This document shows positions 1 to 10,050 of a stretch of DNA of 64,000 bases, piece after piece. Position 1 is the stretch's first letter, and every line of letters begins with the position of its first letter. This stretch comes from Agelas oroides. Its lineage: Eukaryota; Porifera; Demospongiae; Agelasida; Agelasidae. The translations under genes and the position numbers were made by a program. The stretch is from the NCBI GenBank assembly GCA_949130485.1, contig OX422193.1:5686871-5750870 (forward strand), given 5' to 3'. The notes under the pieces were generated by a model, which worked only from the letters and a program-made list of their open reading frames with translations, had not been told where the DNA came from and did no database searches.

Positions 1-713
1 CAATGGTAGACTGTATAGTAGAGCCCAGTAGAGTCATGCTAGAGTGCAGTAGAGTCAAGTACAACCAAGTAGAGCCATGGTAGAATGTAGTAGATTCCAG
101 TAGAACTAGGTCGAGCCACGGTAGAAAGTAGTAGAGTCAAGTACAGCTAAGTAGAGTAATGTTAGAGTGTAGTAGAGCCAAGTAGACCCATGGTAGAGTG
201 TAGTAGAGCCAGGTAGAGCCATGGTAGAGTGTAGTAGAGTCCAGTAGAGCTAACTAGAGCAATGGTAGAGTGTAGTACAGAGTCCAGTAGAGCTAAGTAG
301 AGCCACGGTAGAGAGTAGTAGAGTCGAGTACAGCTAAGTAGAGTAACGGTAGGGTGTATTAGAGCCATGTAGAGCCATGGTAGAGTGCAGTAGAGTCAAG
401 TAGAGCCAAGTAGAGCCATGGAAGTGTGTAGTAGAGTCAAGTAGAGCCATGGTAGAGTGTAGTAGAGTCAAGTAGAGCCAAGTAGAGCCAATATAGGGTG
501 CAGTATACATGGTAGAGAGCAGTAGAGTCTATAGTAGAGCTAAGTAGAGCAATGGTAGAGTGTAGTAGAGCCAGGAACAACCATGGTAGAGTCAATTAGA
601 GCCACGTAGAGACATAGATGTGTTTAGCAGAATCCAGTAGAGCTAGGTAGAGCAATGGTAAGGTCCAGTAGAGTTAAGTAGACCAATGGTAGAGTGCAGT
701 AGAGCCATGGTAG
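1..713 (+). repeat. GTAGAG satellite array, left diverged part
   Basis: Irregular tandem repeat with GTAGAG every 10-11 bp, mostly in 31-bp and 41-bp blocks such as AGTAGAGCCATGGTAGAGTG followed by TAGTAGAGTCA. It is more diverged than the right-hand array and has no CACTAGTG box. A diverged copy of the second marker of the family, here CATAGATGTGTTTAGCAG, is already present near 612. The stretch from about 505 to 713 is paralogous to 4374-4580. It stops at GTAG (710-713), where non-repetitive DNA begins. The strand is given as the one carrying GTAGAG. Confidence 0.95.
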
Positions 714-1269
714 TTGGGGTATCGGGTGGGGGAGCGCCAACACTGCTACACACATCGTAGCTCCCATTTGTTGAGGCAAGGCTCGCATAGTTGTGTAAAT
801 TGTGTCTTCTCTTAATGCGTGGGGATCGTTGAGGGAGAGGGGGGGGTGATGGCCACTTGTTCTGGATTATGCTGGGGGTGGGGCTGAATAGTTCCATGGA
901 TCCAGATAGGGATTCTTCATGCTGGGGGCTGGTGCTATGGGAAGAGGTTAGACTGTTAGTGGGGCTAAGTGGAGGGGGAGGTGGCTGGTCCTGGGTGGAA
1001 TCAGGGGTAGGGGCATGGACTGGGCTTGCGGTGGGTGTGGGGCTAAACAGTAAGGGGGAAGGGCTATGGTTGACAGATTCTATACTACTTATACGGGGCA
1101 TGCACGGGGTTACCGAGAGTGCCAGCCTAAATTGGCTGTTCGGTGTCTCTTGTATGCTGCTGATGCTGTCATCCTGCGTCTGGGGGGGGCTCTGACAGTA
1201 TCTCCGGGGACGTAATCGGTTCCTCGGTATAGATCTCCCTGGACCGATCTCAGGCGAGTAGTATAGACT
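643..1269 (-). pseudogene. Proline/serine-rich coding-like fragment, no recognisable family
   Basis: The minus strand stays open from a stop at 1270-1272 down to a TAG at 643-645. The first ATG is at 1099-1101 and would give 152 residues; about 56 further codons upstream are open without a start. The composition differs sharply from the repeat-encoded frames: it is rich in Pro, Ser and Thr, with a PPPPPLSP run, a PSPPPLPQR segment that fits the class II SH3-ligand pattern PxLPxR, and a basic stretch IKRRHNLHNY. This resembles a disordered linker of a signalling or scaffold protein. The last ~23 residues (MALLHST...) are translated satellite, so the natural C-terminus is missing, and the upstream end is cut by the foldback element. 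No splice signal convinced me. It is probably a captured exon piece; a chance open frame is possible. Confidence 0.45.
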
Positions 1270-1328
1270 TTATGCAATACCTCACGTAATTAAACGTAAA
1301 ACGGAAAGTGGACGGAATCCGGATACTA

Positions 1329-1340
1329 CGCCGCCATTTT
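1329..1340 (-). promoter_or_regulatory. YY1-like site (AAAATGGCGGCG on minus strand)
   Basis: The minus strand reads AAAATGGCGGCG, a good match to the YY1 consensus core AAnATGGCGGC that is often found just downstream of start sites of animal housekeeping genes. It sits inside the left half of the foldback element and upstream of the minus-strand frame. Functional meaning is speculative. Confidence 0.25.
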
Positions 1341-1619
1341 GAGTGGCAAGGAAGACCGCGGTCTATGGAGCTTAAGTACAGCGAAGCACTTTACGAGCTC
1401 GCTGCGTCAACGAAGCATGCAGGTAAGCTTATTCGCTTCGGTGAGCGTTAGGTCCTGTTGAGGCCTTGTACATTCTGGGTGTAAACGTAAAATCACTTAC
1501 TGCGCTGGTGAGAAAGGAGCTCGCAAACTGCTCCACTGTACTTAAGGTCCCTTGACCGCGGTCATTTAGTATCCGGATTTCCGTCTACTGTCCGTTTCAC
1601 GTTTGTTTACGTGAGGTGA

Positions 1620-1627
1620 TGACGTCA
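1620..1627. promoter_or_regulatory. CRE-like palindrome TGACGTCA (first of two)
   Basis: Perfect match to the CREB/ATF full-site palindrome. A second perfect copy lies 48 bp further right, and both are upstream of the minus-strand open frame. This copy lies inside the right arm of the foldback element. Function is inference from the motif only; eight-base palindromes can occur by chance. Confidence 0.3.
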
Positions 1628-1667
1628 ATTCCATAAGGTCTATAGTGCAGTATAGTAGTTTCAAAAA

Positions 1668-1675
1668 TGACGTCA
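1668..1675. promoter_or_regulatory. CRE-like palindrome TGACGTCA (second of two)
   Basis: Second perfect TGACGTCA, between the foldback element and the satellite, in the ~45-bp unique remnant of the island. Together with the first copy and a YY1-like block it gives the island a promoter-like look in the minus direction. No TATA box or start site can be assigned. Confidence 0.3.
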
Positions 1676-1689
1676 TACTGCGGCGCTGC

Positions 1690-4662
1690 GTGCAGTAGAC
1701 TCAAGTAGAGACATTGTAGAGTGTTGTACAGTCCAGCAGAGCTAAGCAGAGTAATGGTAGAGTGTAGTAGACAAAGTAGAGCCATTGTAGAGAGTAGTAG
1801 AGTCCAGTAGAGCTAAGTAGAGTAATGGTAGAGTGTATATAGTAGAGCCAAGTAGAGCCATGGTAGAATGTAGTAGAGTCAAGTAGAGCCAAGTAGAGCC
1901 ATGATAGAGTATAGTAGAGTCCAGTACAGCTAAGTAGAGTGATGGTAGAGTGTAGTAGATCCAAGTAGAGACATGGTAGAGTGCAGAAGAGACAAGTAGA
2001 GCCACGTAGCGCCATGGTAGAGTGTAGTAGAGACCATGCAGTAGAGCTAAGTATAGAGCAATCATATAGTGCAGTAGAGCCAAGTATAGAGCCATGGTAG
2101 AATGTAGTAGAGTCAAGTAGAGCCAAATAGAGCCATGGTAGAGTGTAGTAGAGCCAAGTAGAGACATGGTAGAGTTTAGTAGAGTCAAGTAGAGCCAAGT
2201 AGAGCCATGGTAGATTATAGTAGAGTCCAGTAGAGCCATGGTAGAATCAAGTAGAGCCAAGTAGAGCCATGGTAGAGTGTAGTAGAGTCCAGTATAGAGT
2301 CAAGTAGATCCATGTAGAGCCATGGTATAGTGCATGTGTAGTAGAGTCAAGTAGAGCCATGGTAGAGTGTAGTAGAGTCATGTAGAGCCAATGTAGGGTG
2401 CAGTGGTGTCCAGTAGAGTCATGGTAGAGTGCAATAGAGTCAAGTAGAGCGGAGGAGAGCCATGGTAGAGAGTAGTAGAGTCCAGTAGAGTAATGGTAGA
2501 GTGTAGTAGAGCCAAGTAGAGCTAAGTAGAGCCATAGAAGTGTTTAGTAGAATCCAGTAGAGGTAGGTAGAGCAATGGTAAGGTGTAGTAGAGTCCAGTA
2601 GAGCTAAGTAGAGCAATTGTAGAGTGTAGTAGAGTCTAGTAGAGCTAAGTATACACCAATGGTATAGTGTGGTAGAGCCAAGTAGAGCCATGGTAGAGTG
2701 TAGTAGAGTCTAGGAGAGCTAAGTAGAGTAATGGTAGAGTCTAGTATAGTCAAGTAGAGCCATGGTAGAGTGCAATAGAGTCAAGTAGAGCCAAGTAGAG
2801 CCAAGGTAGAATGTAGTATATTCCAGTACAGCGAAGTAGAGTCACAGTGCGTAGAGAGTAGTAGAGTCCAGTACAGCTAGGTAGAGTAATCGTAGAGTGT
2901 AGTAGAGCCAAGTAGAGCCATGGTAGACTGTGGTAGAGTCAAGTAGAGCCACGTAGAGCCATGGTAGAGTGTCATAGAGTCCAGTAGAGCTAAGTAGAGC
3001 AATGGTAGAGTGTAGTAGAGTTCAGTAGAGCTAAGTAGAGCAATGATATAGAATGTAGTAAAGCCATGGTAGGGTGCATGTAATAGAGTCAACTAGAGCT
3101 AAGTAGAGCAATGGTAGAGTGTAGTAGTGTCCAGAAGAGTCATGGTAGAGTGCAGTAGAGTCAAGTAGAGCGAAGTAGGGCTATGGTAGGGAGTAGTAGA
3201 GTCCAGTAGAGCTAAGTAGAGTAACGGTAAAGTGTAGTAGAGTCTAGTAGAGCTAAGTAAAGCAATGGTAGAGTGTAGTAGACCCAAGCAAAGTCATGAT
3301 GGAGTGTAGTAGAGTCAAGTAGAGCCAAATAGAGCCATGGTAGAATGTAGTACAGTCCTGTAGAGCAAATTAGAGCAATGGTAGAGTGTAGTATAGAGTC
3401 CAGGAGAGCTAAGTAGAGCCACGGTAGAGAGTAGTAGAGTCCAGTACGTCTAACTAGAGTAATGGTAGAGTGTATAGTAGAGCCAAGTAGAGCCATGGTA
3501 GAGTGTAGTAGAGTCAAGTAGAGCCAACTACAGCCATGGTAGAGTGTAGTACACTCTAGTAGGGCCAAGTGAAATCTTGGTAGAGTGTAGTAGAGTCCAG
3601 TACAGCTAAGTAGAGCCACGGTAGAGAGTAGTAGAGCAAAGTAGAGCAATGGTAGACTGTAGTAGAGTCAAGTAGAGTCCAGTAGAGTCATGGTAGAGTG
3701 CAGTAGAGTCAAGTAGAGCGAAGTAGGGCCATGGTAGGGAATAGTAGAGTCCAGTAGAGCTAAGTAGAGAAATGGTAAAGTGTAGTAGAGTCTAGTAGAG
3801 CTAAGTAAAGCAATAGTAGAGTGTAGTAGACCCAAGCAAAGTCATGATGGAGTGTAGTAGAGTCAAGTAGAGCTAAGTAGAGCCACGGTAGAGAGTAGTA
3901 GAGTCCAGTACAGCTAAGTAGAGTAACGGTAGAGAGTAGTAGAGCCAAGTAGAGCCATGGTAGAGTGTAATAGAGTCCAGTAGAGCTAACTAGAGCAATT
4001 GTAGAGTGTAGAGTCCAGTAGAGCCAAGTAGAGCCACAGTAGAGAGTAGTAGAGTCCAGTACAGCTAAGTAGAGTAACGGTAGAGTGTAGTAGAGCCAAG
4101 TAGAGCAATGGTAGCATGTAGTAGAGTCAAGTAGAGTCCAGTAGAGTCATGGTAGAGTGCAGTAGAGTCAAGTAGAGCGAAGGAGAGCCATGGTAGAGAG
4201 TAGTAGAATCCAGTAGAGCTAAGTAGAGTAATGGTAGAGTGTAGTAGAGCCAAGTAGAGCCATGGTAGAGTGTAGTAGAGTCGAGTAGAGCTAACTAGAG
4301 CAATTGTAGAGTGTAGAGTCCAGTAGAGCTAAGTAGATCCACGTTAGAGAGTAGTAGAGCCAACTAGAGCCATGGTAGAGAGCAGTAGAGACTAGTAGAG
4401 CTAAGTAGAGCAATGGTAGAGTGTAGTAGAGCCAGGAACAACCATGGTAGAGTCAAGTAGAGCCACGTAGAGCCATATAGATGTGTTTAGCAGAATTCGG
4501 TAGAGCTATAGGTAGACCAGTGGTAAGGTCCAGTATACAGCTAAGTAGACCAATGGTAGAGTGAAGTAGACCCATGGTAGAGTGCAGTAGACTCCAGTAG
4601 AGCCAAGTAGAGACATTGTAGAGTGTTGTACAGTCCAGCAGAGCTAAGCAGAGTAATGGTAG
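1690..4662 (+). repeat. GTAGAG satellite array, irregular 31/36/41-bp blocks
   Basis: The array resumes with GTGCAGTAGAC exactly where the empty paralog at 4582 predicts. The blocks are irregular, with many single-base variants and small indels, and there is no CACTAGTG box. A copy of the AGAAGTGTTTAG marker is near 2530. Two similar sub-blocks near 3130-3650 and 3680-3950 share the GTCATGATGGAGTGTAG variant, showing a local duplication. I see no gene here. Confidence 0.93.
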
Positions 4663-5480
4663 AGTGTCAAGGCCGTAGACAAGTGAATGCTTTGGGGTGC
4701 TGAAGCACCCCCAAATTTTTGCCATTTGTATTTGAAGGATATAGCACTTAGCCACAGCACACAACTGCTTATGATGCGCAGTGAAAGTTAGCACCCCTAA
4801 ACTAAAAAACTTGTCTACGGCCCTGAGTGTAGTAGACAAAGTAGAGCCATGGTAGAGAGTAATAGAGTCCAGTAGAGCTAAGTAGAGTAATGGTAGAGTG
4901 TATATAGTAGAGCCAAGTAGAGCCATGGTAGAATGTAGTAGAGTCAAGTAGAGCCAAGTAGAGCCATGGTAGAGTATAGTAGAGTCCAGTACAGCTAAGT
5001 AGAGTGATGGTAGAGTGTATTGAATCCAAGTAGAGACATGGTAGAGTGCAGAAGAGACAAGTAGAGCCACGTAGCGCCATGGTAGAGTGTAGTAGAAACC
5101 AGTAGAGCTAAGTAGAGTAATGGTAGAGTGTAGTAGAGCCAAGTAGAGCCATGGTGGAGTGTAGTAGAGTCAAGTAGAGCCAAGTAGAGCCATGGCAGAT
5201 TATAGTAGAGTCCAGTATAGCCATGGTAGAATGTAGTAGAGTCATGCAAGTAGAGCCAAGTAGAGCCATGGTAGTGTGTAGTAGAGTCCAGTATAGAGTC
5301 AAGTAGAGCCATGTAGAGCCATGGTATAGTGTGTAGTAGAGTCAAGTAGAGTCATGGTAGAGTGTAGTAGAGTCAAGTAGAGCCAAGTAGAGCCAATGTA
5401 GGGTGCAGTAGTGTCCAGTAGAGTCATGGTAGAGCGCAATAGAGTGAAGTAGAGCCATGGTAGAGAGTAGCAGAGTCCAG
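4374..5480 (+). repeat. Segmental duplicate B (partner of 505-2480)
   Basis: Colinear with 505-713 plus 1690-2480 once the island in A and the transposon in B are set aside. It supplies the uninterrupted version of the island site (4571-4590). In turn, copy A supplies the unoccupied version of the transposon target (1751-1775). B also has a small indel relative to A just after the shared GTGCAGTAGACTC. Outer limits are approximate. Confidence 0.8.
4668..4825. mobile_element. 158-bp non-autonomous DNA transposon (hAT-like MITE)
   Basis: Terminal inverted repeats of 17 bp with one mismatch: CAAGGCCGTAGACAAGT at the left end and CAGGGCCGTAGACAAGT on the complement of the right end. A GGGGTGCT motif follows shortly inside both ends. 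The element is flanked by direct AGTGT (4663-4667 and 4826-4830). The paralogous site at 1761-1765 has AGTGT once and no insertion, which verifies both ends and the 5-bp duplication. An internal hairpin, GGGGTGCT-GA-AGCACCCC, lies at 4694-4711. There is no coding capacity. CAGGG-type ends are seen in hAT elements, and some hAT lineages make 5-bp duplications, but this assignment is inference. Confidence 0.88.
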
Positions 5481-8400
5481 TAGAGCTAAGTATAGAGTAA
5501 TGGTAGAGTGTAGTAGAGCCAGGACGAGCCATGGTAGAGTGCACTACAGTCAAGTAGAGCCACGTAGAGCCATAGAAGTGTTTAGTAGAGTCCAGTAGAG
5601 CTACGTAGAGTAATGGTAGAGTGTAGTAGAGCCAAGTAGAACCATGGTAGAGTGTAGTTGAGTCTTGTAGAGCCAAGTAGAGCAATGGTAGAGTGTAGTA
5701 GAGCCAAGTAGAGCCATGGTAGAGAGTGCTATAGCCATGTAGAGGCAAGTAGAGCAATGGTAGAGTGTAGTAGAGTCAAGTAGAGCTAAGGAGAGCAATG
5801 GTAGAGTGTAGTAGAGCCAAGTAGAGACATGGTAGAGAGTAGTAGAGCCATGTAGAGCTAAGTAGAGTAATGGTAGAGTGTAGTAGAACAAGGAAGATCC
5901 ATGGTAGAGTGTAGTTGAGTCTTGTACAGCCACATAGAGCCACAGAAGTGTTTAGTAGAATTCAGTAGAGCTAGGTAGAGCAATGGTAAGGTGTAGTAGA
6001 GTCCAGTAGAGCTAAGTAGAGCAATGGTAGAGTGCAGTAGAGCCAAGTAGAGACATGGTAGAGTGTAGCTGAGTCTTGTAGAGCCAAGTAGAGCAATTGT
6101 AGAGTGTAGTAGAGACAAGTAGAGCCATGGTAGAGAGTGGTATAGCCATGTAGAGGCAAGTAGAGCAATGGTAGAGTGTAGTAGAGTCAAGTAGAGCTAA
6201 GGAGAGCAATGGTAGAGTGTAGTAGAGCCAAGTAGAGCCATGGTAGAGAGTAGTAGAGCCATGTAGAGCTAAGTAGAGTAATGGTAGAGTGTAGTAGAAC
6301 CAGGAAGAGCCATGGTAGAGTGCAGTAGAGTCAAGTAGAGCCACGTAGAGCTATAGAAGTGTTTAGTGGAATCCAGTAGAGCTAGGTAGAGTAATGGTAA
6401 GGTGTAGTAGAGTCCAGTAGAGCTAAGTAGAGCAATGGTAGAGTGTAGTAGAGCAATGTAGAGACATGGTAGAGAGTAGTAGAGCCATGTAGAGGCAAGT
6501 ACAGCAATGGTGGAGTGTAGTAGAGTCAAGTAGAGCTCAGGAGAACAATGGTAGAGTGTAGTAGAGCGAAGTAGAGCCATGGTAGAGAGTAGTAGAGCCA
6601 TGTAGAGGCAAGTAGAGCAATGGTAGAGTGTAGTAGAGTCAAGTAGAGGTAAGTAGAGCAATGGTAGAGTGTAGTAGAGCCAAGTAGAGCCATTGTAGAG
6701 TGTAGTAGGGTCCAGTAGAACTACGTAGAGACATGGTAGAGTGTAGTTGAGTCTTATAGAGCCAAGTAGAGCAATGGTAGAGTGTATAGTAGAGCCAGGT
6801 AGAGCCATGGTGGGGAGTGGTATAGCCATGTAGAGGCAAGTAGAGCAATGGTAGAGTGTAGTAGAGCCAAGTAGAGCCATGGTAGAGAGTAGTAGAGCCA
6901 TGTTGAGCTAAGTAGAGTAATGGTAGAGTGTAGTAGAACCAGGAAGATCCATGGTAGAGTGTAGTTGAGTCTTGTACAGCCACGTAGAGCCACAGAAGTG
7001 TTTAGTAGAATCCAGAACAGCTAGGTACAGCAATGGTAAGGTGTAGTAGCGTCCAGTAGAGCTAAGTAGAGCAATGGTAGAGTTTAGTAGACCCAAGTAG
7101 AGACATGGTAGAGTGTAGTTGAGTCTTGTGGAGCCAAGTAGAGCAATGGTAGAGTGTAGTAGAGCCAAGAAGAACCATGGTAGAGAGTGGTATAGCCATG
7201 TAGAGCCAAGCAGAGCCATGGTAGAGAGTAGTAGAGCCATGTAGACCTAAGTAGAGTAATGGTAGAGTCTAGTAGAGCTAAGTAGAGCAATGGTAGAGTC
7301 TTCTAGAGTCAAGTAGAGCCACGTAGAGCCATAGAAATGTTTAGTAGAATCCAGTAGAGCTAGGTAGAGCAATGCTAAGGTGTAGTAGAGTCCAGTAGAG
7401 CTAAGTAGAGAAATGGTAGAGTGTAGTAGAGCCAAGTAGAGACATGGTAGTGAGTAGTAGAGCCATGTAGAGGCAAGTACAGCAATGGTAGAGTGTAGTA
7501 GAGTCAAGTAGAGCTAAGGAGAACAATGGTAGAGTGTAGTAGAGCCAAGTAGAGCCATGGTAGAGAGTAGTAGAGCCATGTAGAGGCAAGTAGAGCAATG
7601 GTAGAGTGTAGTAGAGTCAAGTAGAGCTAAGTAGAGCAATGGTAGAGTGTAGTAGAGCCAAGTAGTGTCATTGTACAGTGTAGTAAGGTCCAGTAGAACT
7701 AAGTAGAGACATGGTAGAGTGTAGTTGAGTCTTGTAGAGCCAAGTAGAGCAATGGTAGAGTGTATAGTAGAGCCAAGTAGAGCCATGGTAGGGAGTGGTA
7801 TAGCCATGTAGAGACAAGTAGAGCAATGGTAGAGTGTAGTAGAGTCAAGTAGAGCTAAGGGGAACAATAGTAGAGTGTAGTAGAGCCAAGTAGAGCCATG
7901 GTAGAGAGTAGTAGAGCCATGTAGAGACAAGTAGAGCAATGGTAGAGTGTAGTAGGGTCCAGTAGAGCTAAGTAGAGCAATGGTAGAGTGTAGTAGAGCC
8001 AAGTAGAGCCATTGTAGAGTGTAGTAGGGTCCAGTAGAACTAAGTAGAGACATGGTAGAGTGTAATTGAGTCTTCTAGAGCCAAGTAGAGCAATGGTAGA
8101 GTGTAGTAGAGCCAAGTAGAGCCATGGTAGAGAGTAGTAGAGCCATGTAGAGGCAAGTAGAGCAATGGTAGAATGTAGTAGAGTCAAGTAGAGCTGAGTA
8201 GAGCAATGGTAGAGTGTAGTAGATCCAAGTAGAACCATGGTAGAGTGTAGTAGAGTCAAGTAGAGCCAAGTGGAGCCAATGTAGGGTGCAGTAGTGTCCA
8301 GTAGAGTCACGGTAGAGTGCAGTAGAATCACGTAGAGCAACGGAGAGCCATAGTAGAGAGTAGTAGAGTCCAGTAGAGCTAAGTAGAGTAAAGGTAGAAT

Positions 8401-10050
8401 ATAGTAGAGCCAAATAGAGCCATTGTAAAGAGTAGTAGAGTCTAGTAGAGCTAAGTAGAGCCATGGTAAAGTGTAGTAGAGTCAAGTACATCCAACTACA
8501 GCCATGATAGTGTGCAGTAGAGTCAAGTAGCGCCAAGTGAAGAGTAGAGTCCAGTGGAGCAAAGTAGAGCAATTGTAGAGTGTAGTAGAGCAAAGTAGAG
8601 GCATTGTAGAGTATAGTACAGCGAAGTAGAGCCAATGTAGGGTGCAGTAGAGTCTAGTAGAGTCATGCTAGAGTGCAGTAGAGTCAAATAGAGCGAAGGA
8701 GAGCCATGGTAGAGAGTAGTAGAGTCCAGTAGAGCTAAGTAGAGTAATGGTAGAGTGTAGTAGAGGCAAGTAGAGCCACGTAGACCCATAGAAGTGTTTA
8801 GTAGAATCCAGTAGACCTAGATTGAGCAATGGTAAGGTGTAGTAGAGTCCATTAAGTAGAGCAATGGTAGAGTCTTGTTGAGCCAAGTAGAGCAATGGTA
8901 GAGTGTAGTTGAGTCTTGTAGAGCCAAGTAGAGCAATGGTAGAGTGTAGTAGAGCCAAGTAGAGCCATGGTAGAGAGTGGTATAGCCATGTAGAGGCAAG
9001 TAGAGCAATGGTAGAGTGTAGTAGAGTCAAGTAGAGCTAAGGAGAGCAATGGTAGAGTGTAGTAGAGCCAAGTAGAGCCATGGTAGAGAGTAGTAGAGCC
9101 ATGTAGAACTAAGTAGAGTAATGGTAGAGTGTAGAAGAGTCAACTAGGGTCAAGTAGAGCCAAGGTAGACAGTAGTAGAATCCAGCAGAGATAAGTAGAG
9201 TAATGGTAGAGTGTAGTAGAGACAAGTAGAGCTATGGTAGAGAGTAGTAGAGTCCTGTAGAGCTAAGTAGAGTAACGGTAGAGTGTAGTAGAACCAGGAA
9301 GAGCCATGGTAGTGTGCAGTAGAGTCAAGTAGAGCCATGCAGATCCATAGAAGTGTTTAGTAGAATCAAGTAGAGCTAGGTAGAGCAATGGTAAGGTGTA
9401 GTAGAGTCCAGTAGAGGCATGGTAGAGTGCAGTAGAGTCATGTAGAGCTAAGTAGAGCAATGGTAGAGAGTAGTAGAGTCCAGTGGAGCTTAGTAGAGTA
9501 ACGGTAGAGTGTAGTAGAACCTGGAAGAGCCATGGTAGAGTGCAGTAGAGTCAAGTAGAGCTACGTAGAACCATAGAAGTGTTTAGTAGAATCCAGTAGA
9601 ACTAGGTAGAGGAATGGTAAGGTGTAGTAGAGTCCAGTAGAGCTAAGTAGAGCAAGGGTAGAGTGTACTAGAGCCGACTAGAGACATGGTAGAGTGTAGT
9701 AGAGTCAAGTACAGCCAAGTAGAGCCAATGTAGGGTGCAGTATAGTGTCCAGTAGAGTCATGGTAGAGTGCAGTAGAATAAAGTAGAGCGAAGGAGAGCC
9801 ATAGTAGAGAGTAGTATAGTCCAGAAGAGCTAAGTAGGATAATGGTAGAGTGTAGTAGAGCCAAGTAGAGCCATGGTAGTGTGCAGTAGAGTCAAGTAGA
9901 GCCAAGTAGAGCCATGGTAAAGAGTAGTAGAGTCCAGTAGAGCTAACTAGAGCAATGGTAGAGTGTAGAAGAGTCAAGTAGAGCCACGTAGAACCATAGA
10001 AGTGTTTAGCAGAATCCAGTAGAGCTAGGTAGAGTAATGGTAAGGTGTAG
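4826..10050 (+). repeat. GTAGAG satellite array, box-free cassettes
   Basis: Continuous array. From about 5.5 kb it becomes more regular, with a recurring marker block containing CATAGAAGTGTTTAG (near 5570, 6352, 8788, 9347 and 9572, with variants near 5941, 6990 and 7330). Several stretches repeat with a period near 411 bp, for example about 5600-6010 against 6010-6420. I found no CACTAGTG box in this part; the equivalent position usually reads CATGTAGAGGCAAG. This domain therefore looks like an older or separate subfamily. No gene is supported. Confidence 0.93.

Larger units (their letters stand above)
1266..1640. mobile_element. Foldback/MITE-like DNA transposon with long imperfect inverted repeats
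   Basis: The two halves are imperfect inverted repeats. 1266-1273 (GACTTTAT) pairs with 1633-1640; 1281-1327 (from CTCACGTAA to CGGATACT) pairs with 1568-1615; ACCGCGGT occurs in both arms (1355-1362 and 1555-1562); CTTAAGTACAG at 1371-1381 pairs with 1536-1546; and about 1380-1402 pairs with 1516-1538. This leaves a loop of roughly 110 bp. TATA lies immediately outside each end (1262-1265 and 1641-1644), compatible with a 4-bp TATA or a 2-bp TA duplication. No transposase frame is present, so it is non-autonomous. TA duplication would suit a Tc1/mariner-type element, but the superfamily is not established. Confidence 0.7.
714..1689. other. 976-bp non-repetitive island inside the satellite
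   Basis: Unique, GC-richer and CpG-containing DNA bounded on both sides by satellite. Paralog B at 4571-4590 reads straight through this point: the left flank matches it up to 4580, the right flank matches it from 4582, and a single A is missing. No target-site duplication is visible at the outer edges, so the island does not look like a clean transposon insertion. A captured genomic fragment, for example filler at a repaired break, fits better. Inside are an open minus-strand frame (643-1269), a foldback element (1266-1640) and about 45 bp of further unique sequence next to the right edge. Confidence 0.85.
505..2480 (+). repeat. Segmental duplicate A (partner of 4374-5480)
   Basis: Reading outward from the island at 714-1689, both flanks match 4374-5480 in order, block by block. 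Diagnostic shared variants include the GAACAACCATGG block, the AAGGTCCAGTA block, GTGTTGTACAGTCCAGCAG and the GTGTATATAGTAG block. Copy A contains the 976-bp island, which copy B lacks. Copy B contains a 158-bp transposon, which copy A lacks. The two copies are therefore natural empty-site controls for each other. The outer boundaries are approximate because all flanking DNA is the same satellite. Confidence 0.8.

Noticed and set aside
643..1101. Retroviral or retrotransposon gag-like protein
   Set aside because: No zinc-knuckle CCHC motif, protease or polymerase motifs are present; only proline-rich low complexity is seen.
857..1195. 112-codon plus-strand frame in the island
   Set aside because: It is antisense to the proline-rich frame, and its Gly/Val/Trp-rich composition is the complement expected from Pro/Ser/Thr codons.
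4453..5142. 229-codon minus-strand frame, one of the longest in the window
   Set aside because: It simply reads satellite, then the 158-bp transposon, then satellite again. The middle part is non-coding transposon DNA.
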